From contig JAVBWA010000039.1 of assembly GCA_036677685.1 (NCBI GenBank), forward strand, positions 1 to 64,000: a DNA stretch of 64,000 nt, in the 5' to 3' direction. This stretch comes from JAQUBU01 sp036677685 (lineage in GTDB: Bacteria; Bacillota; Syntrophomonadia; Syntrophomonadales; Syntrophomonadaceae). The notes beneath the pieces are model-generated. The model was given only the letters and a program-made list of their open reading frames with translations, did not search any database and was not told the origin of the DNA. The position numbers and the translations under genes are program-made. Shown piece by piece: positions 23,720 through 32,895 of the stretch (positions are counted from its first letter, which is position 1; the number at the start of each line of letters is the position of its first letter).

Positions 23720-25207
23720 ATGTTAGGGTCTATAACTATTTCACTTGTAGTTATGGTGGTTATTGTTATTCTCGGCCTTGCGTTTTGGGCCAGGTATAAA
23801 ACGGTTGGTCCCGATGAGGCCATGATCGTAACCGGGTCGTTCTTGGGCAGCAAAAATGTGCTCTCAGATGATCCGGCGCGCAAAATCAAGGTTGTTCGGG
23901 GCGGCGGTGCCTTTATACTGCCTATTTTCCAGGAGGCAAATTTCTTGTCATTGTTATCGCATAAACTGGATGTTACAACACCGGAAGTATACACTGAACA
24001 GGGTGTTCCGGTAATGGCTGATGGAGTAGCAATTATAAAAATCGGCGGCTCCACCGATGATGTGGTAACAGCTGCCGAGCAGTTTATGGGCAAGCCCACC
24101 GAAGCACTCCGTATGGAAGCCCAGGAAGTATTGGAAGGACATCTCCGGGCCATATTAGGAACCATGACCGTAGAAGAGGTCTACCGCAATCGTGACAAAT
24201 TTGCGCAGGAGGTGCAGGCGGTAGCTGCCAACGATCTTAAGAAAATGGGGCTGCAGATTGTTTCCTTTACTATCAAGGATGTGCGCGACAAACAGGGATA
24301 TCTGGATGCATTAGGTAAACCTAGAATTGCGGCAGTTAAAAGAGATGCTGAAATCGGAGAGGCCGAAGCCATACGGGACGCCCGCATTCAGAAGGCACTG
24401 GCCGACGAAGAGGGTCAAAAAGCTGAACTAATGAGAGATACCAAGGTAGCTGAGGCATCCAAGGAAAAGGAACTGAAAATCGCCGCCTTCAAGCAGGAAC
24501 AGGATACCGCCAAAGCTGAAGCCGATCAGGCCTACAATATCCAGCAGGCACGTTCGGAGCAGGTGGTTGTAGAAGAAAAAATGAAAGTTGAACTGGTTCG
24601 TAAAGATCGGGAGATTGACCTGCAAGAAAAAGAAATCGCTCGCCGGCAGAAGCAATACGATGCTGAAGTCAAGAAAAAGGCCGATGCTGACCGCTACTCG
24701 GTGGAGCAGGCCGCCGAGGCGGACAAAGCCAAGCGAATGCGGGAAGCCGATGCCCTGCAATATAAGATTGAAGCTGAAGCCAAGGCCAATGCCGAGCAAA
24801 AACGCCTGGAAGGTATGGCGATCGCAGATGCCGAAAGGGCTAAAGGTACAGCGGAAGCCGAGGTTATCCGTCTCCGGGGGCTGGCCGAAGCTGAAGCCAA
24901 GCAGAAACTGGCCGAGGCATTCGAAAAATTTGGTGAAGCAGCGGTTCTCGATATTATTGTAAAAATGCTGCCGGAACTGGCCGCCCGGATCGCCGATCCC
25001 TTGAATTCCATTGATAATCTGACTGTGGTTGATACCGGCAATGGAGCAGGTGCCGCAAGATTAAGCAATTATGTAACCTCTCTGATGGCTACCGCACCAG
25101 ATATGGTAAAGAGTGTATCAGGTATTGATTTGACCCAGATGATAAAAGATTTAACGCAAAAATCTGTTGACACCGCTTCTCTTCAAGCAGCGGCAGCAAC
25201 AGAGTAG
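23720..25207 (+). CDS. floT: Flotillin-like protein FloT
   Basis: 495 residues. An N-terminal membrane segment (about 5-25) leads into an SPFH/band-7 domain (about 30-200; GVPVMADGVAIIKIGG, LRAILGTMTVEEVYRNRD). A long coiled coil rich in Glu/Ala/Lys (about 210-400) follows, then the flotillin C-terminal region (GEAAVLDIIVKMLPELAARIADPLNSI). Flotillins form oligomers that organise membrane microdomains. It is last in the pspA-nfeD-floT operon and is followed by a strong terminator. Confidence 0.95.
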   Translation: MLGSITISLVVMVVIVILGLAFWARYKTVGPDEAMIVTGSFLGSKNVLSDDPARKIKVVRGGGAFILPIFQEANFLSLLSHKLDVTTPEVYTEQGVPVMADGVAIIKIGGSTDDVVTAAEQFMGKPTEALRMEAQEVLEGHLRAILGTMTVEEVYRNRDKFAQEVQAVAANDLKKMGLQIVSFTIKDVRDKQGYLDALGKPRIAAVKRDAEIGEAEAIRDARIQKALADEEGQKAELMRDTKVAEASKEKELKIAAFKQEQDTAKAEADQAYNIQQARSEQVVVEEKMKVELVRKDREIDLQEKEIARRQKQYDAEVKKKADADRYSVEQAAEADKAKRMREADALQYKIEAEAKANAEQKRLEGMAIADAERAKGTAEAEVIRLRGLAEAEAKQKLAEAFEKFGEAAVLDIIVKMLPELAARIADPLNSIDNLTVVDTGNGAGAARLSNYVTSLMATAPDMVKSVSGIDLTQMIKDLTQKSVDTASLQAAAATE

Positions 25208-25232
25208 AGCCGAATTCTAGTCAGAATTAATT

Positions 25233-25275
25233 AGCCAGGTCTGTGAAACCGATACAGACCTGGCTATTAAGTTGT
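25233..25275 (+). terminator. Terminator of the PspA-NfeD-flotillin operon
   Basis: AGCCAGGTCTGT (25233-25244) and ACAGACCTGGCT (25254-25265) form a perfect 12-bp stem with a 9-base loop, followed by ATTAAGTTGTTT. Confidence 0.8.
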
Positions 25276-25397
25276 TTGGAGCCTGATTTTAATAACGGGA
25301 ATAATTAAAAAGAAAAAAGCTATCCTTTCTTCAAAGCATATTCCTAATATTGAATGGAATAATAAGTTAGAAACTAAATATATGGGAGGTTAGTAGC

Positions 25398-25670
25398 TTG
25401 GAAATAAATAAATCTGAAACTTTCAGCCATTGGGAAGATTGGAAAGGGATGCTTGCCAAGGCAGTGTCAGTTGCCGAAATTGTTGGTATGTCTGAAAAAA
25501 CTATTGAATCGATCGGTGTTAAAATCGGAAGTATTCTTTCAGCGGGAGTTGACCCTGAAAACAGAGAACAAAGGCTTCTTCAGGAATTATGGAAGGTAGG
25601 CAATGACAATGACAGAGCGGTTCTAACAAAACTAATAATAAAGATGCTGCAAACCGATCTAAAGCATTAA
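25398..25670 (+). CDS. DUF3243 family protein
   Basis: 90 residues in the DUF3243 (YmfJ) pattern: an N-terminal HWEDWKGML, then AEIVGMSEKTIESIGVKIG, then DPENREQRLLQELWKVG. These small helical proteins occur across Firmicutes and have no settled function. TTG start at 25398 with GGGAGG upstream. It stands alone and is followed by a hairpin terminator at 25681-25709. Confidence 0.85.
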   Translation: MEINKSETFSHWEDWKGMLAKAVSVAEIVGMSEKTIESIGVKIGSILSAGVDPENREQRLLQELWKVGNDNDRAVLTKLIIKMLQTDLKH

Positions 25671-25680
25671 AAAGTAATAA

Positions 25681-25715
25681 TGGAGCAAGAGGAACGCTCC
25701 CTTGCTCCATAAAAG
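25681..25715 (+). terminator. Terminator after the DUF3243 gene
   Basis: TGGAGCAAG (25681-25689) pairs with CTTGCTCCA (25701-25709), a perfect 9-bp stem with an 11-base loop. No long T-run follows. Confidence 0.55.
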
Positions 25716-25836
25716 CTCATTATTTGCTTAATGCTTCGGAAGCATCCCTGATAATCTGCAGCCTCTTTTCAGTAAGTGAATTCAAAGCCGGTTAACAATT
25801 TTAGGAGGTATATTGCTTCAGAATCGCTTGTTTACC

Positions 25837-26547
25837 CTATAATTTACTTATCTCTTGAACAACATTTTGTCCGAATTCATTTTGGATATATTTGATTTTG
25901 ATTTCCTCTTCGCTTTGCAGATTCAAGATTTCAAACCTGCTTCTGATTTTATCTGAAATCATAAATACTTTTGCGGCTTTTTCATCAGGCACCCCACTAA
26001 TCTTAACTTCAAAAAAATTGTTGTCAGCCAACCCAACATATCTGCCGCTGTCAGTTTTTAATACCGGTGCTGTAACCTCCTTGACTTTAAAAGTTTTGAT
26101 AAGCTCATCCGCTTGGTTCTCCAGGGTCCGGAATTTTTTCGCTAGAGCTTCATCTCCCGGTGGTATTTGAACATCGGTAGCATGTGCCCAGCCAAAATAA
26201 TATGCATCATTTTCACCCAGGTATTTAAGGCCATATACATCCCCCGCGTTATTTATGGTTTCTTTAGTGGATTCCGCCTTGCTGAATATTTCAATCCTCC
26301 CGACTACACCAAATATCATTTCGGGTTGAGTGGCCTGAATATCCCGGCTGAGCAAGTAAATAGTCCTGCCCTGTTCTTTTATCTCCACATTCTTTGCAAA
26401 TTCCTTATCCAATATCAAGGCAAAGCCGTATTTATCATTTACATACTTACTGGGACCAGCAGGATTTGTTTTCTGTATATTAAATAAAAAAATTAAGATT
26501 ATTAATAATAAAGTTATCCCCGCAATTGCTAATGTTCGCCTATTCAT
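25837..26547 (-). CDS. Membrane-anchored exported protein, hypothetical
   Basis: 236 residues. An N-terminal signal anchor (about 5-24) precedes a soluble domain beginning KYVNDKYGFALILDKEFAKNV. This opening recalls PsbP-like or lipoprotein domains in which a short 'YGFxLxxP' strand starts the fold. The C-terminal part has alternating charged strands. It is monocistronic with a GGAGGTGG-type site before the start. It probably faces the outside of the cell; I cannot name a function. Confidence 0.65.
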   Translation of the reverse strand: MNRRTLAIAGITLLLIILIFLFNIQKTNPAGPSKYVNDKYGFALILDKEFAKNVEIKEQGRTIYLLSRDIQATQPEMIFGVVGRIEIFSKAESTKETINNAGDVYGLKYLGENDAYYFGWAHATDVQIPPGDEALAKKFRTLENQADELIKTFKVKEVTAPVLKTDSGRYVGLADNNFFEVKISGVPDEKAAKVFMISDKIRSRFEILNLQSEEEIKIKYIQNEFGQNVVQEISKL

Positions 26548-26706
26548 GGTAATATGCCACCTCCACTAAAATGTTTATCGAAAAACCGTCCTTAATGCAA
26601 TACGCTATTTAAAAAGTTATCTTGCAAGGGAATAAATACCTGAATTGCAGGCATTCTGCCCGATAGAAGGATTATAATCAAGCTCTGGCGAATTTTCTGG
26701 CATAGT

Positions 26707-27477
26707 ATGAAAGATTATCTTTTAAAAATGGCTTCTAACAATGATGAAAAGCTCCTGATAGCCCGGCTTAATGAACTGGTACAGAAAGCACTGCATGGGA
26801 CAGCCGGGCAAAGTGGTTTTCTGGACCTCCGCCAACAGGAACTGGCTGCAGCGGTGGCTGTCAATGAGTCTATTGGCTGGTCGCTTTACGGTGGTTACGA
26901 CGAAGCTGAACGCAAACGCATGTTGATCTGTCCTGAGTGGCAGGTCGAAGCCAATTCTCGAATTGCTTATCTGCGTATCGGTGTAAAAGGATCCCAGGAA
27001 GAAACTTTAAGTCATCGCGATTACCTGGGAGCGATATTGAATTTGGGTATTAAAAGAGAGAAATTGGGAGATATCATAGTGCATAGTTCAGGGGCCTTTA
27101 TAATTGTGGATGACGCACTGGCTGCTTATATTTGCCAGCAGCTCTCGCGAGTAAAACATGAGCACGTAGAGGCAGAACAAATTTGCTTTCATGAATTCCA
27201 ATATGAGCCCCCCGAACTCACGTCTTTACAGGTCAGCCTGGCTTCGCTGCGTCTTGATGCTGCCGTTGCTGCTGCCTACAATCTATCACGCTCTGTGGTT
27301 GAGAGTCTTATCGAAGGTGGACAGGTAAAACTAAACCATAAAGAGATTTATAAATCCGCCGCTCCGCTTAAGCCGGGTGATCTTATCACGGTTCGTGGTC
27401 AGGGACGCTTTCGTTTGGAAGATGTGGAAGGCTTAACACGAAAAGGCCGCTGCCGCGTACGCTTATCCCGCTGGTAA
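26707..27477 (+). CDS. ylmH: YlmH-type S4-domain RNA-binding protein
   Basis: 256 residues. The N-terminal two thirds match the YlmH fold (SGFLDLRQQELA, SHRDYLGAILNLGIKREKLGDI, AYICQQL). The C-terminal S4 RNA-binding domain is at about 182-250 (LASLRLDAAVAAAYNLSRS, VKLNHK, LKPGDLITVRGQGRF). In Firmicutes YlmH/RqcP2 binds ribosomes and can rescue stalled nascent-chain complexes. It usually sits in the ylm/sepF division cluster beside divIVA, but here it is isolated upstream of a GH18 lipoprotein. Confidence 0.92.
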   Translation: MKDYLLKMASNNDEKLLIARLNELVQKALHGTAGQSGFLDLRQQELAAAVAVNESIGWSLYGGYDEAERKRMLICPEWQVEANSRIAYLRIGVKGSQEETLSHRDYLGAILNLGIKREKLGDIIVHSSGAFIIVDDALAAYICQQLSRVKHEHVEAEQICFHEFQYEPPELTSLQVSLASLRLDAAVAAAYNLSRSVVESLIEGGQVKLNHKEIYKSAAPLKPGDLITVRGQGRFRLEDVEGLTRKGRCRVRLSRW

Positions 27478-27546
27478 TATATATACATATAAAGGAATAG
27501 GTCATGGGAATTTGCGCAATATAATTACCGGAGGTGATGTATTAGC

Positions 27547-28617
27547 GTGAAGGTCTTACAAAAATTTAATAACTTTAAGAATCTAATCTCCGTAATATTA
27601 ATTATCCTGCTGCTGATCGGGTGTAATGGGTGTAATGCAGTCAAGAAACCATTGCGATTTCCGGCTCCCAAAAAACTGCAGGTAATGGCTTTTTACGAAA
27701 AAGGCTGGAACGATCTTACTTTTGGTTTTCCTTCGCTTAAAGCACATTATAAAGACATCAGTATTCTTATGCCCTACTGGTATACTCTCAATACTGATGG
27801 CAGTATAAAAGTTTCAGCAGTAGGTTTGGAACCTGATGTAATAGCTTTTATGCGCCAACATCCTGAGATTAAACTGCTTCCGCTGATAAACAAGGATTTG
27901 CTTAGCCAGTCTGTGCTTACGGACCCTAATATAAGGGCAACAGCCATAAATAATATAGTCAAGACCATAGCAGACAATAAATTTGATGGTATTAATATTG
28001 ATTTCGAGTTGCTTCCATCGCAAAACCGTGATGATTTAACGGTCTTTGTCCGTGATTTGGCCAAACAATTGCATGCTCAAAAAAAAATGATATCGGTATC
28101 AGTAATGCCCAAACTGGATGGATTGGAGGAAATAGGTGCAGCCTATGATTATGGTGCACTGGGTGGAATTGCCGACATAATAACCATTATGACTTACGAC
28201 AAACACTCGGCAGGCAGCAAACCCGGTTCTGTTTCTCCATATAAATGGGTTGAAATAAACATCAAGGAAGCCCTGAAATCAATTCCGGCCAATAAGCTGG
28301 TGGTTTGCATTGGAGCCTATGGTTATGATTGGCCGGTTCCCCAGACAGCCGAAACAAAGTATATCGGCATGCGGGAGGCACAGCAGCGGGCCGATAACCA
28401 CAAAGCTAAAGTTAAGTGGGATAATGAATCCCAATCTGCATTTTTCTTTTATTGGGATGAAGGAGTCAAACATGAAGTTTGGTTTGAAAACGGGTTTAGC
28501 ATAACCAGAAAAGTAGCGTTAGCCCAAAAATATGGAATACGCGGAGTAGCCATATGGCGTATGGGATTTGAGGATGAGCAGTACTGGGTAAAATTACGCA
28601 AAGCCATCAATAAATAG
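27547..28617 (+). CDS. GH18-family lipoprotein (YaaH/SleL-like glycosidase)
   Basis: 356 residues. The signal peptide ends in a lipobox-like LLIGC at about residue 26, so it is probably a lipoprotein. The TIM-barrel GH18 domain has the catalytic DGxxxDxE motif as DGINIDFE, plus ISVSVMPK and IITIMTYDKH strands. Proteins of this type hydrolyse cell-wall or cortex amino-sugar links; spore roles are possible. No LysM repeat is present, unlike SleL/YaaH. GTG at 27547 with GGAGGTG upstream. It follows ylmH by about 70 bases. Confidence 0.9.
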   Translation: MKVLQKFNNFKNLISVILIILLLIGCNGCNAVKKPLRFPAPKKLQVMAFYEKGWNDLTFGFPSLKAHYKDISILMPYWYTLNTDGSIKVSAVGLEPDVIAFMRQHPEIKLLPLINKDLLSQSVLTDPNIRATAINNIVKTIADNKFDGINIDFELLPSQNRDDLTVFVRDLAKQLHAQKKMISVSVMPKLDGLEEIGAAYDYGALGGIADIITIMTYDKHSAGSKPGSVSPYKWVEINIKEALKSIPANKLVVCIGAYGYDWPVPQTAETKYIGMREAQQRADNHKAKVKWDNESQSAFFFYWDEGVKHEVWFENGFSITRKVALAQKYGIRGVAIWRMGFEDEQYWVKLRKAINK

Positions 28618-28686
28618 GCAGGAAAAAATGCCTGATTGCCCAGCTTCTAAGGCTGTGTCAGATCATCCTGAAGTTAGACAGGTCAT

Positions 28687-28715
28687 AGAAAAAAAACCGT
28701 CCGCAAAATGGACGG
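28687..28715 (-). terminator. Terminator of the AAA-SLOG gene
   Basis: CCGTCC (28697-28702) pairs with GGACGG (28710-28715). On the minus strand the stem is followed by a run of ten T residues (28687-28696). It lies about 70 bases after the stop of the gene at 28784. Confidence 0.75.
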
Positions 28716-28783
28716 CAAAAACTTCATCAATATAATATATTTATTAAATCAAAAGTAATGGATACTACTTGCCTATCACCGGA

Positions 28784-31591
28784 TTAAAAATCAATATCCT
28801 GCCATTTACCAGCCGGCTGGCCGGGGAAATTTTTAAGGCGCACTTGGCCGTAGCGGCCCTGGTCAACCGGCGAAGACTCTCCACCTTTACTTCTATTCAT
28901 CCAAATATGAAAAACTGGCAGATTGAGTTCCTGAGCCCGGGCAGCAATCTGTGCGGTGCAGGAAGCGTTGTTTTCCGCGTTGCCATCCCAGGCCACAATC
29001 ATTAAATCACTGTGCTCGGCTATAAAATAGCCGGCTTTAAGGTAGGCTTCCTGGCGGGTGGGAGCCGGAGGCATTTCAATAATCTCCAGGGCGTCCCGGG
29101 ACTGCCAGTACTCATATTCACTGCGCAAATCCTCAATTAAATTGTTCAAGGGTTGGTCGTCATTCAAGCCGAAATCACGAACATAATCATCCTGGGCGAA
29201 AGGAAGCACCGCAATCAAACGGGAGGCGTCGATCTTCATAAAGGCGCGCGCCAGCAAACGGTTGGCGCCCATTGACAAATCAGAAAACACCAGGAGATAA
29301 TGTTTGGGAAATCTATCTTTTATGAATTCAATGACCCGATCAATTGCTCGCTGGAACTTTTCAGTATCCCGGGAGTCAAGGAGCACATGTCCCCGGATCC
29401 CTATCCGGAGTATCTCCCGGTGCCCCCATATAATAAGATCATTGAATTCTTTGCTATTTACATGCATTTCAATAATATGTTCAGGGGGCAGACTGGATAA
29501 TTCATACTTGCGCTTGTCGGCAAGGTTGCTCATTTTCAAAAGATTTTCCAGAGAGCGTGTACCGTTTGTATATTTGCTTATCAGCAATAAGGCATCAAGC
29601 ACGCCAGGCTCGATTAAATAGCAATTGTCATGTTTGATCTGAGGGGCATTGGTTTCCAGGTACTGCCGAAGAATGAAGGCGCGGCGAATCATGTAGAGCC
29701 GGTCTTCGATTGTGTTAGGGTTGCCGTTAATGCCCCGGATATTGATAAACGCGCGCAGGCGGCTGATAAAGTCGGGTTTCTTGGCCGCCCGGTCCTCGTC
29801 GTTGTTGCCGCTACGGAATTCGGCAAATGAATAACGGGTGGCCCCGGCGAATACATATATTCCACCTCCCAGTGGATGGGTAATACCCTGATTGGTATAT
29901 TCCCCGTCCTGCATGGGGGCCAGGAAGTAACGCAGCCATCCCAACTCTCTCCCTTGATACGGGGTATCGAATTCATCCCAGAATACCAGAGGCGTTTTCC
30001 CTTTTAAATTGAGATCGCGAATCTGGTTGAAAGCGTTGGAAAGTTCGTCGGCGGCATCAAACTGGGATAAATTGAAAGTGAGCTGGGCTTCTGCTCCCAT
30101 ACCAAGCCCCCGGGCAATTTCCTTGATTACAAAAGACTTCCCAACTCCCGGAGGCCCAAAAACAGCAACACATAGAGGTTTATCAGGGTGCTTTTGCTGC
30201 AGATAATCACGCATGGCGTTATTGACGCTGCGAACCCCTTCTATTTCCTGGCGGTCAGCGCTGTACCAATAACCGATAGTCTCAACCGGTACATTCTGTA
30301 AAGCCGCCTGCGGCCCGCTGATGACAATGCTGCGTGCACAGGCAGTAACCGCTCCAACGCTTTGTTGATCATGCAGACTGCCTCCTGTTTCCAAATCCGG
30401 CAGCAAACTATTTTCCAGAATAGTCCATGTACCGGATTGAGTGCTTGTAAGATGGTGTTTATCCACGAATATGCCCACGTCACTTATTCTATCCTGATAA
30501 GGAAGGCCGTCTCCCGTGCTGCGACCGGCGGTCAAATCCCGGTAAGCATTGGCTATGGTGTGGTAAGGAAACTGTAAATGCTTGTAACCGTTATTTTCTT
30601 CTACTACATCATACCCTTTGATAAGAACCAGCCGGGCTAGAATAGTTCCAATACGGGCTGTTTGGGCCCAGTCCATGTCCTCCTGGTTTTCCGCCCAACT
30701 GCTTGCCAGAGCGCATAGGATGCTGGTATTATCACCAATCATTTGTCCTTCGACCAGACTGGCGAAGTCGCCCTCCTGACCGCTGCGATCAAATATCAAG
30801 GTGTTTAATTCCCGCCCGACAATTACTACCCCACTGGTGCCAATGGGGACAATTACCTGGTGAAATTTGATCTTCCGGGTGGAGCGGTCCACAAAGGGAC
30901 AGTTGGGACTTAGCACAGCGGCGATTACTTCCTCCAGCATTCTTTCCCACGAAAGAGATACTCCGATTTTGACTGAACAAGCGCGCAGATCGCTTATAGA
31001 GGAAAGAATGCTGGTTCTCCCAGCCCAGCCCTTTTCAATTATGCGGTTTAAGAGCGGGTTTTCCCGGCCATCGTTATATTGGCCGAGTTTGTAGATAATA
31101 TGCCCTGGTCCTTGACTGCGGTCTTCCAGAGATAATATTTCCGGCCAGCCCTGGGGGCAGGAGCGAAATCCCAATCCGCTGTCCTGGACCACCAGCAAAT
31201 CTGGACAGCCACGCAGGCGGGCGGAAGGATAATCCCAGCCAGCCGGTTCAAACTCGTGCCACTGCCACAAGCGGAAAGAAGTATAAGCGAATCCGGGATT
31301 GGCAAATTCCTTCCATAAGGTCCAGGAAGTAGTTATCCGCCTGTCCCGGGGCCGGTTCAGCAGATCATCATCCAGCACGGTTCCTTCAACTTCAGCAAGC
31401 TGCGCAGATGCCATTTCTTTTATCAATTTTAAAACCAGAGCTGAGCCACCTGGCTTAGAACTCAATCGCACCCGAGATTCTTCTTTCTGCCTTTGCCAGT
31501 AATATACTCCGCCGCGAACCGTGATGTCTTCGTTATGAACTCTAAACCAGTCTACAGTAGGATCACCGCAAACTTGTATCAAAGTTTTCAT
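28784..31591 (-). CDS. Three-part AAA+ ATPase with C-terminal SLOG-like domain
   Basis: About 935 residues. The N-terminal region (about 1-420) starts VCGDPTVDWF and has KPGGSALVLKLI, a weak resemblance to PfkB-type sugar kinases. The centre is an AAA+ core with Walker A GPPGVGKS (about 479-486) and Walker B TPLVFWDEFD (about 533-542). The C-terminus (about 727-902) resembles SLOG/Rossmann nucleotide-sensing domains: GIRGHV, SDLSMGANRLLA, LPFAQDDYVRDF, KAGYFIAEHSDLMIVAWDG. SLOG domains bind nucleotides or their derivatives and occur in conflict systems. It is solitary, with its own terminator. ATG at 31591 follows a GGGGAGGGGAG site; the longer frame lacks one. The fused function is unknown. 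Confidence 0.75.
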   Translation of the reverse strand: MKTLIQVCGDPTVDWFRVHNEDITVRGGVYYWQRQKEESRVRLSSKPGGSALVLKLIKEMASAQLAEVEGTVLDDDLLNRPRDRRITTSWTLWKEFANPGFAYTSFRLWQWHEFEPAGWDYPSARLRGCPDLLVVQDSGLGFRSCPQGWPEILSLEDRSQGPGHIIYKLGQYNDGRENPLLNRIIEKGWAGRTSILSSISDLRACSVKIGVSLSWERMLEEVIAAVLSPNCPFVDRSTRKIKFHQVIVPIGTSGVVIVGRELNTLIFDRSGQEGDFASLVEGQMIGDNTSILCALASSWAENQEDMDWAQTARIGTILARLVLIKGYDVVEENNGYKHLQFPYHTIANAYRDLTAGRSTGDGLPYQDRISDVGIFVDKHHLTSTQSGTWTILENSLLPDLETGGSLHDQQSVGAVTACARSIVISGPQAALQNVPVETIGYWYSADRQEIEGVRSVNNAMRDYLQQKHPDKPLCVAVFGPPGVGKSFVIKEIARGLGMGAEAQLTFNLSQFDAADELSNAFNQIRDLNLKGKTPLVFWDEFDTPYQGRELGWLRYFLAPMQDGEYTNQGITHPLGGGIYVFAGATRYSFAEFRSGNNDEDRAAKKPDFISRLRAFINIRGINGNPNTIEDRLYMIRRAFILRQYLETNAPQIKHDNCYLIEPGVLDALLLISKYTNGTRSLENLLKMSNLADKRKYELSSLPPEHIIEMHVNSKEFNDLIIWGHREILRIGIRGHVLLDSRDTEKFQRAIDRVIEFIKDRFPKHYLLVFSDLSMGANRLLARAFMKIDASRLIAVLPFAQDDYVRDFGLNDDQPLNNLIEDLRSEYEYWQSRDALEIIEMPPAPTRQEAYLKAGYFIAEHSDLMIVAWDGNAENNASCTAQIAARAQELNLPVFHIWMNRSKGGESSPVDQGRYGQVRLKNFPGQPAGKWQDIDF

Positions 31592-31853
31592 AGTCTCCCC
31601 TCCCCGTCCATAAAACCCTGTATTAATTATATAAAAGAGTATAAAGCAAATCTTTATCTGAATACAAAAAACATAAGTCTCCGTTTTCAAAACGGAGACC
31701 TCATTGTCAATAATGCTCAATATTAATATTTCCCTAATGTTATGTTATGCCGTCATTAATTGCAAGATCATTAGCCGCAGTATACCTGTATACTCAATTG
31801 CCATCGGCAGTTCTTAAGCAATTAATACTATACGGAATAGTGTTAATTTATAT

Positions 31854-32027
31854 TTAAAGGCTTTCTGCAATTCCGTTAGCCATACAAACAAAAATTATAA
31901 ATCCAATAACCTGCAGGTAAGGAATGAGGCGTTTGAGAAAACTTTTGCGCACCAGCACACGTCTTACTATTATCTGTTTAGAAATTGTACTTTTCGGTAT
32001 TTCTCTGGCAACACTAGCGTAATGCAT
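31854..32027 (-). CDS. 57-residue basic membrane peptide
   Basis: About 57 residues: a polar, strongly basic N-terminal half (RRVLVRKSFLKR) and one C-terminal hydrophobic helix (about YLQVIGFIIFVCMANGI). ATG at 32027 has GGGAGG 8 bases upstream, better than the upstream in-frame start at 32054. It lies between the AAA-SLOG gene and a divergent HTH-like gene. It could be a small regulatory peptide or toxin-like product, but nothing confirms that. Confidence 0.55.
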   Translation of the reverse strand: MHYASVAREIPKSTISKQIIVRRVLVRKSFLKRLIPYLQVIGFIIFVCMANGIAESL

Positions 32028-32202
32028 TGTAATTCCTCCCTTAAATATAAGCAAGTTAATTTTAACACAAACAGAACAAATGTTCTACTACTTTTTTAAA
32101 ATCTATAAACAAAATTTTAAATTTACATAGTTCTAAAACACTTATGTATAATAATGCGATGATTTGGACACAATTTCTGGAAAATGATTAGGGAGGTTTA
32201 TT

Positions 32203-32679
32203 ATGACAATTTCATTAAGTGAATTTAACCAGTTAACAGCGAAGGAAAAGAAAGAAGTTCTGCAGGACCTTAAAAAGAATTTAGGTGTCAGCGGCATTGT
32301 GAAAGCCTGGGAAATCTCACGATCCAAAGTTTATTCCATGCTTAAAGAATTTGATATAGCTCTGGATTCCAAAAAAGGCCCAAAAACAAAAGCGGAAAAA
32401 CCAAAAGTATCATTTGAAAAAGAAAACAAAGAAACAGGCAAGAAACTGCGGTCCTCATCCGAGCCAGGCCAGGATGTCATGGCGGAAGAGTACAAAAGCG
32501 GAAGAAGTGGCAAAACTTTTTCATGGGAGTCGGATATTATGGAAGAAGCCAAGTTTTCTCTTTATCTGGACACTCAGGGGACAGGAAAAATAATCAGTGA
32601 AACCTTGCAGTTGCTGCTGGGCTCCGAGCAATTATCGAATTCCGATCTTCGTTTGAATATATCAATTGAAGAGATTTAG
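32203..32679 (+). CDS. Hypothetical protein with helix-turn-helix-like N-terminus
   Basis: 158 residues. The N-terminal 60 residues are helical, and VSGIVKAWEISRSKVYSML reads like a helix-turn-helix that could bind DNA. A charged, low-complexity linker (about 60-110) follows, then a short C-terminal domain (about 112-158). The start has GGGAGG upstream. It is divergent from the basic peptide gene; a copy B repeat follows directly downstream. No family was recognised. Confidence 0.6.
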   Translation: MTISLSEFNQLTAKEKKEVLQDLKKNLGVSGIVKAWEISRSKVYSMLKEFDIALDSKKGPKTKAEKPKVSFEKENKETGKKLRSSSEPGQDVMAEEYKSGRSGKTFSWESDIMEEAKFSLYLDTQGTGKIISETLQLLLGSEQLSNSDLRLNISIEEI

Positions 32680-32700
32680 GGGGGCAAATATGCCCCCGGT

Positions 32701-32890
32701 TTTTAAGCATCAAAAGAAACTGCGGAGTAGTTTCAACACAATTTAATCATTCCCAAAGGGAATCAATATAAGTGGTCCCCGTAGGGTGCAACACACAGCT
32801 GCAACGAGGTGGGGGATTAGAAGTCCCCCGCCTGTTTTGTTAACAGGAAACCGACCGTTTAAGAAGCGTGAGACGTCTTTTCGCCTCGTT
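32701..32890 (+). repeat. Dispersed structured repeat, copy B (long form)
   Basis: It begins TTTTAAGCAT and ends CGCCTCGTT. Hairpin one is GAAACTGC/GTAGTTTC with one wobble. AACGAGGTG (32803-32811) pairs with CGCCTCGTT (32882-32890) with one wobble. An extra 55 bases, bracketed by CAACACA direct repeats (32734-32740, 32789-32795), hold the hairpin ATTCCC/GGGAAT. It lies between two convergent stop codons. Confidence 0.85.
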
Positions 32891-32895
32891 TAAGT

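Noticed and set aside
25711..25836. A 23-residue frame (PALNSLTEKRLQIIRDASEA) between DUF3243 and the exported protein
   Set aside because: No start codon or ribosome site and no family; probably chance or an ancient fragment.
32122..32152. TTTACA and TATAAT before the HTH-like gene
   Set aside because: The 19-base spacing is too long for a good sigma-A promoter, so it was not listed.
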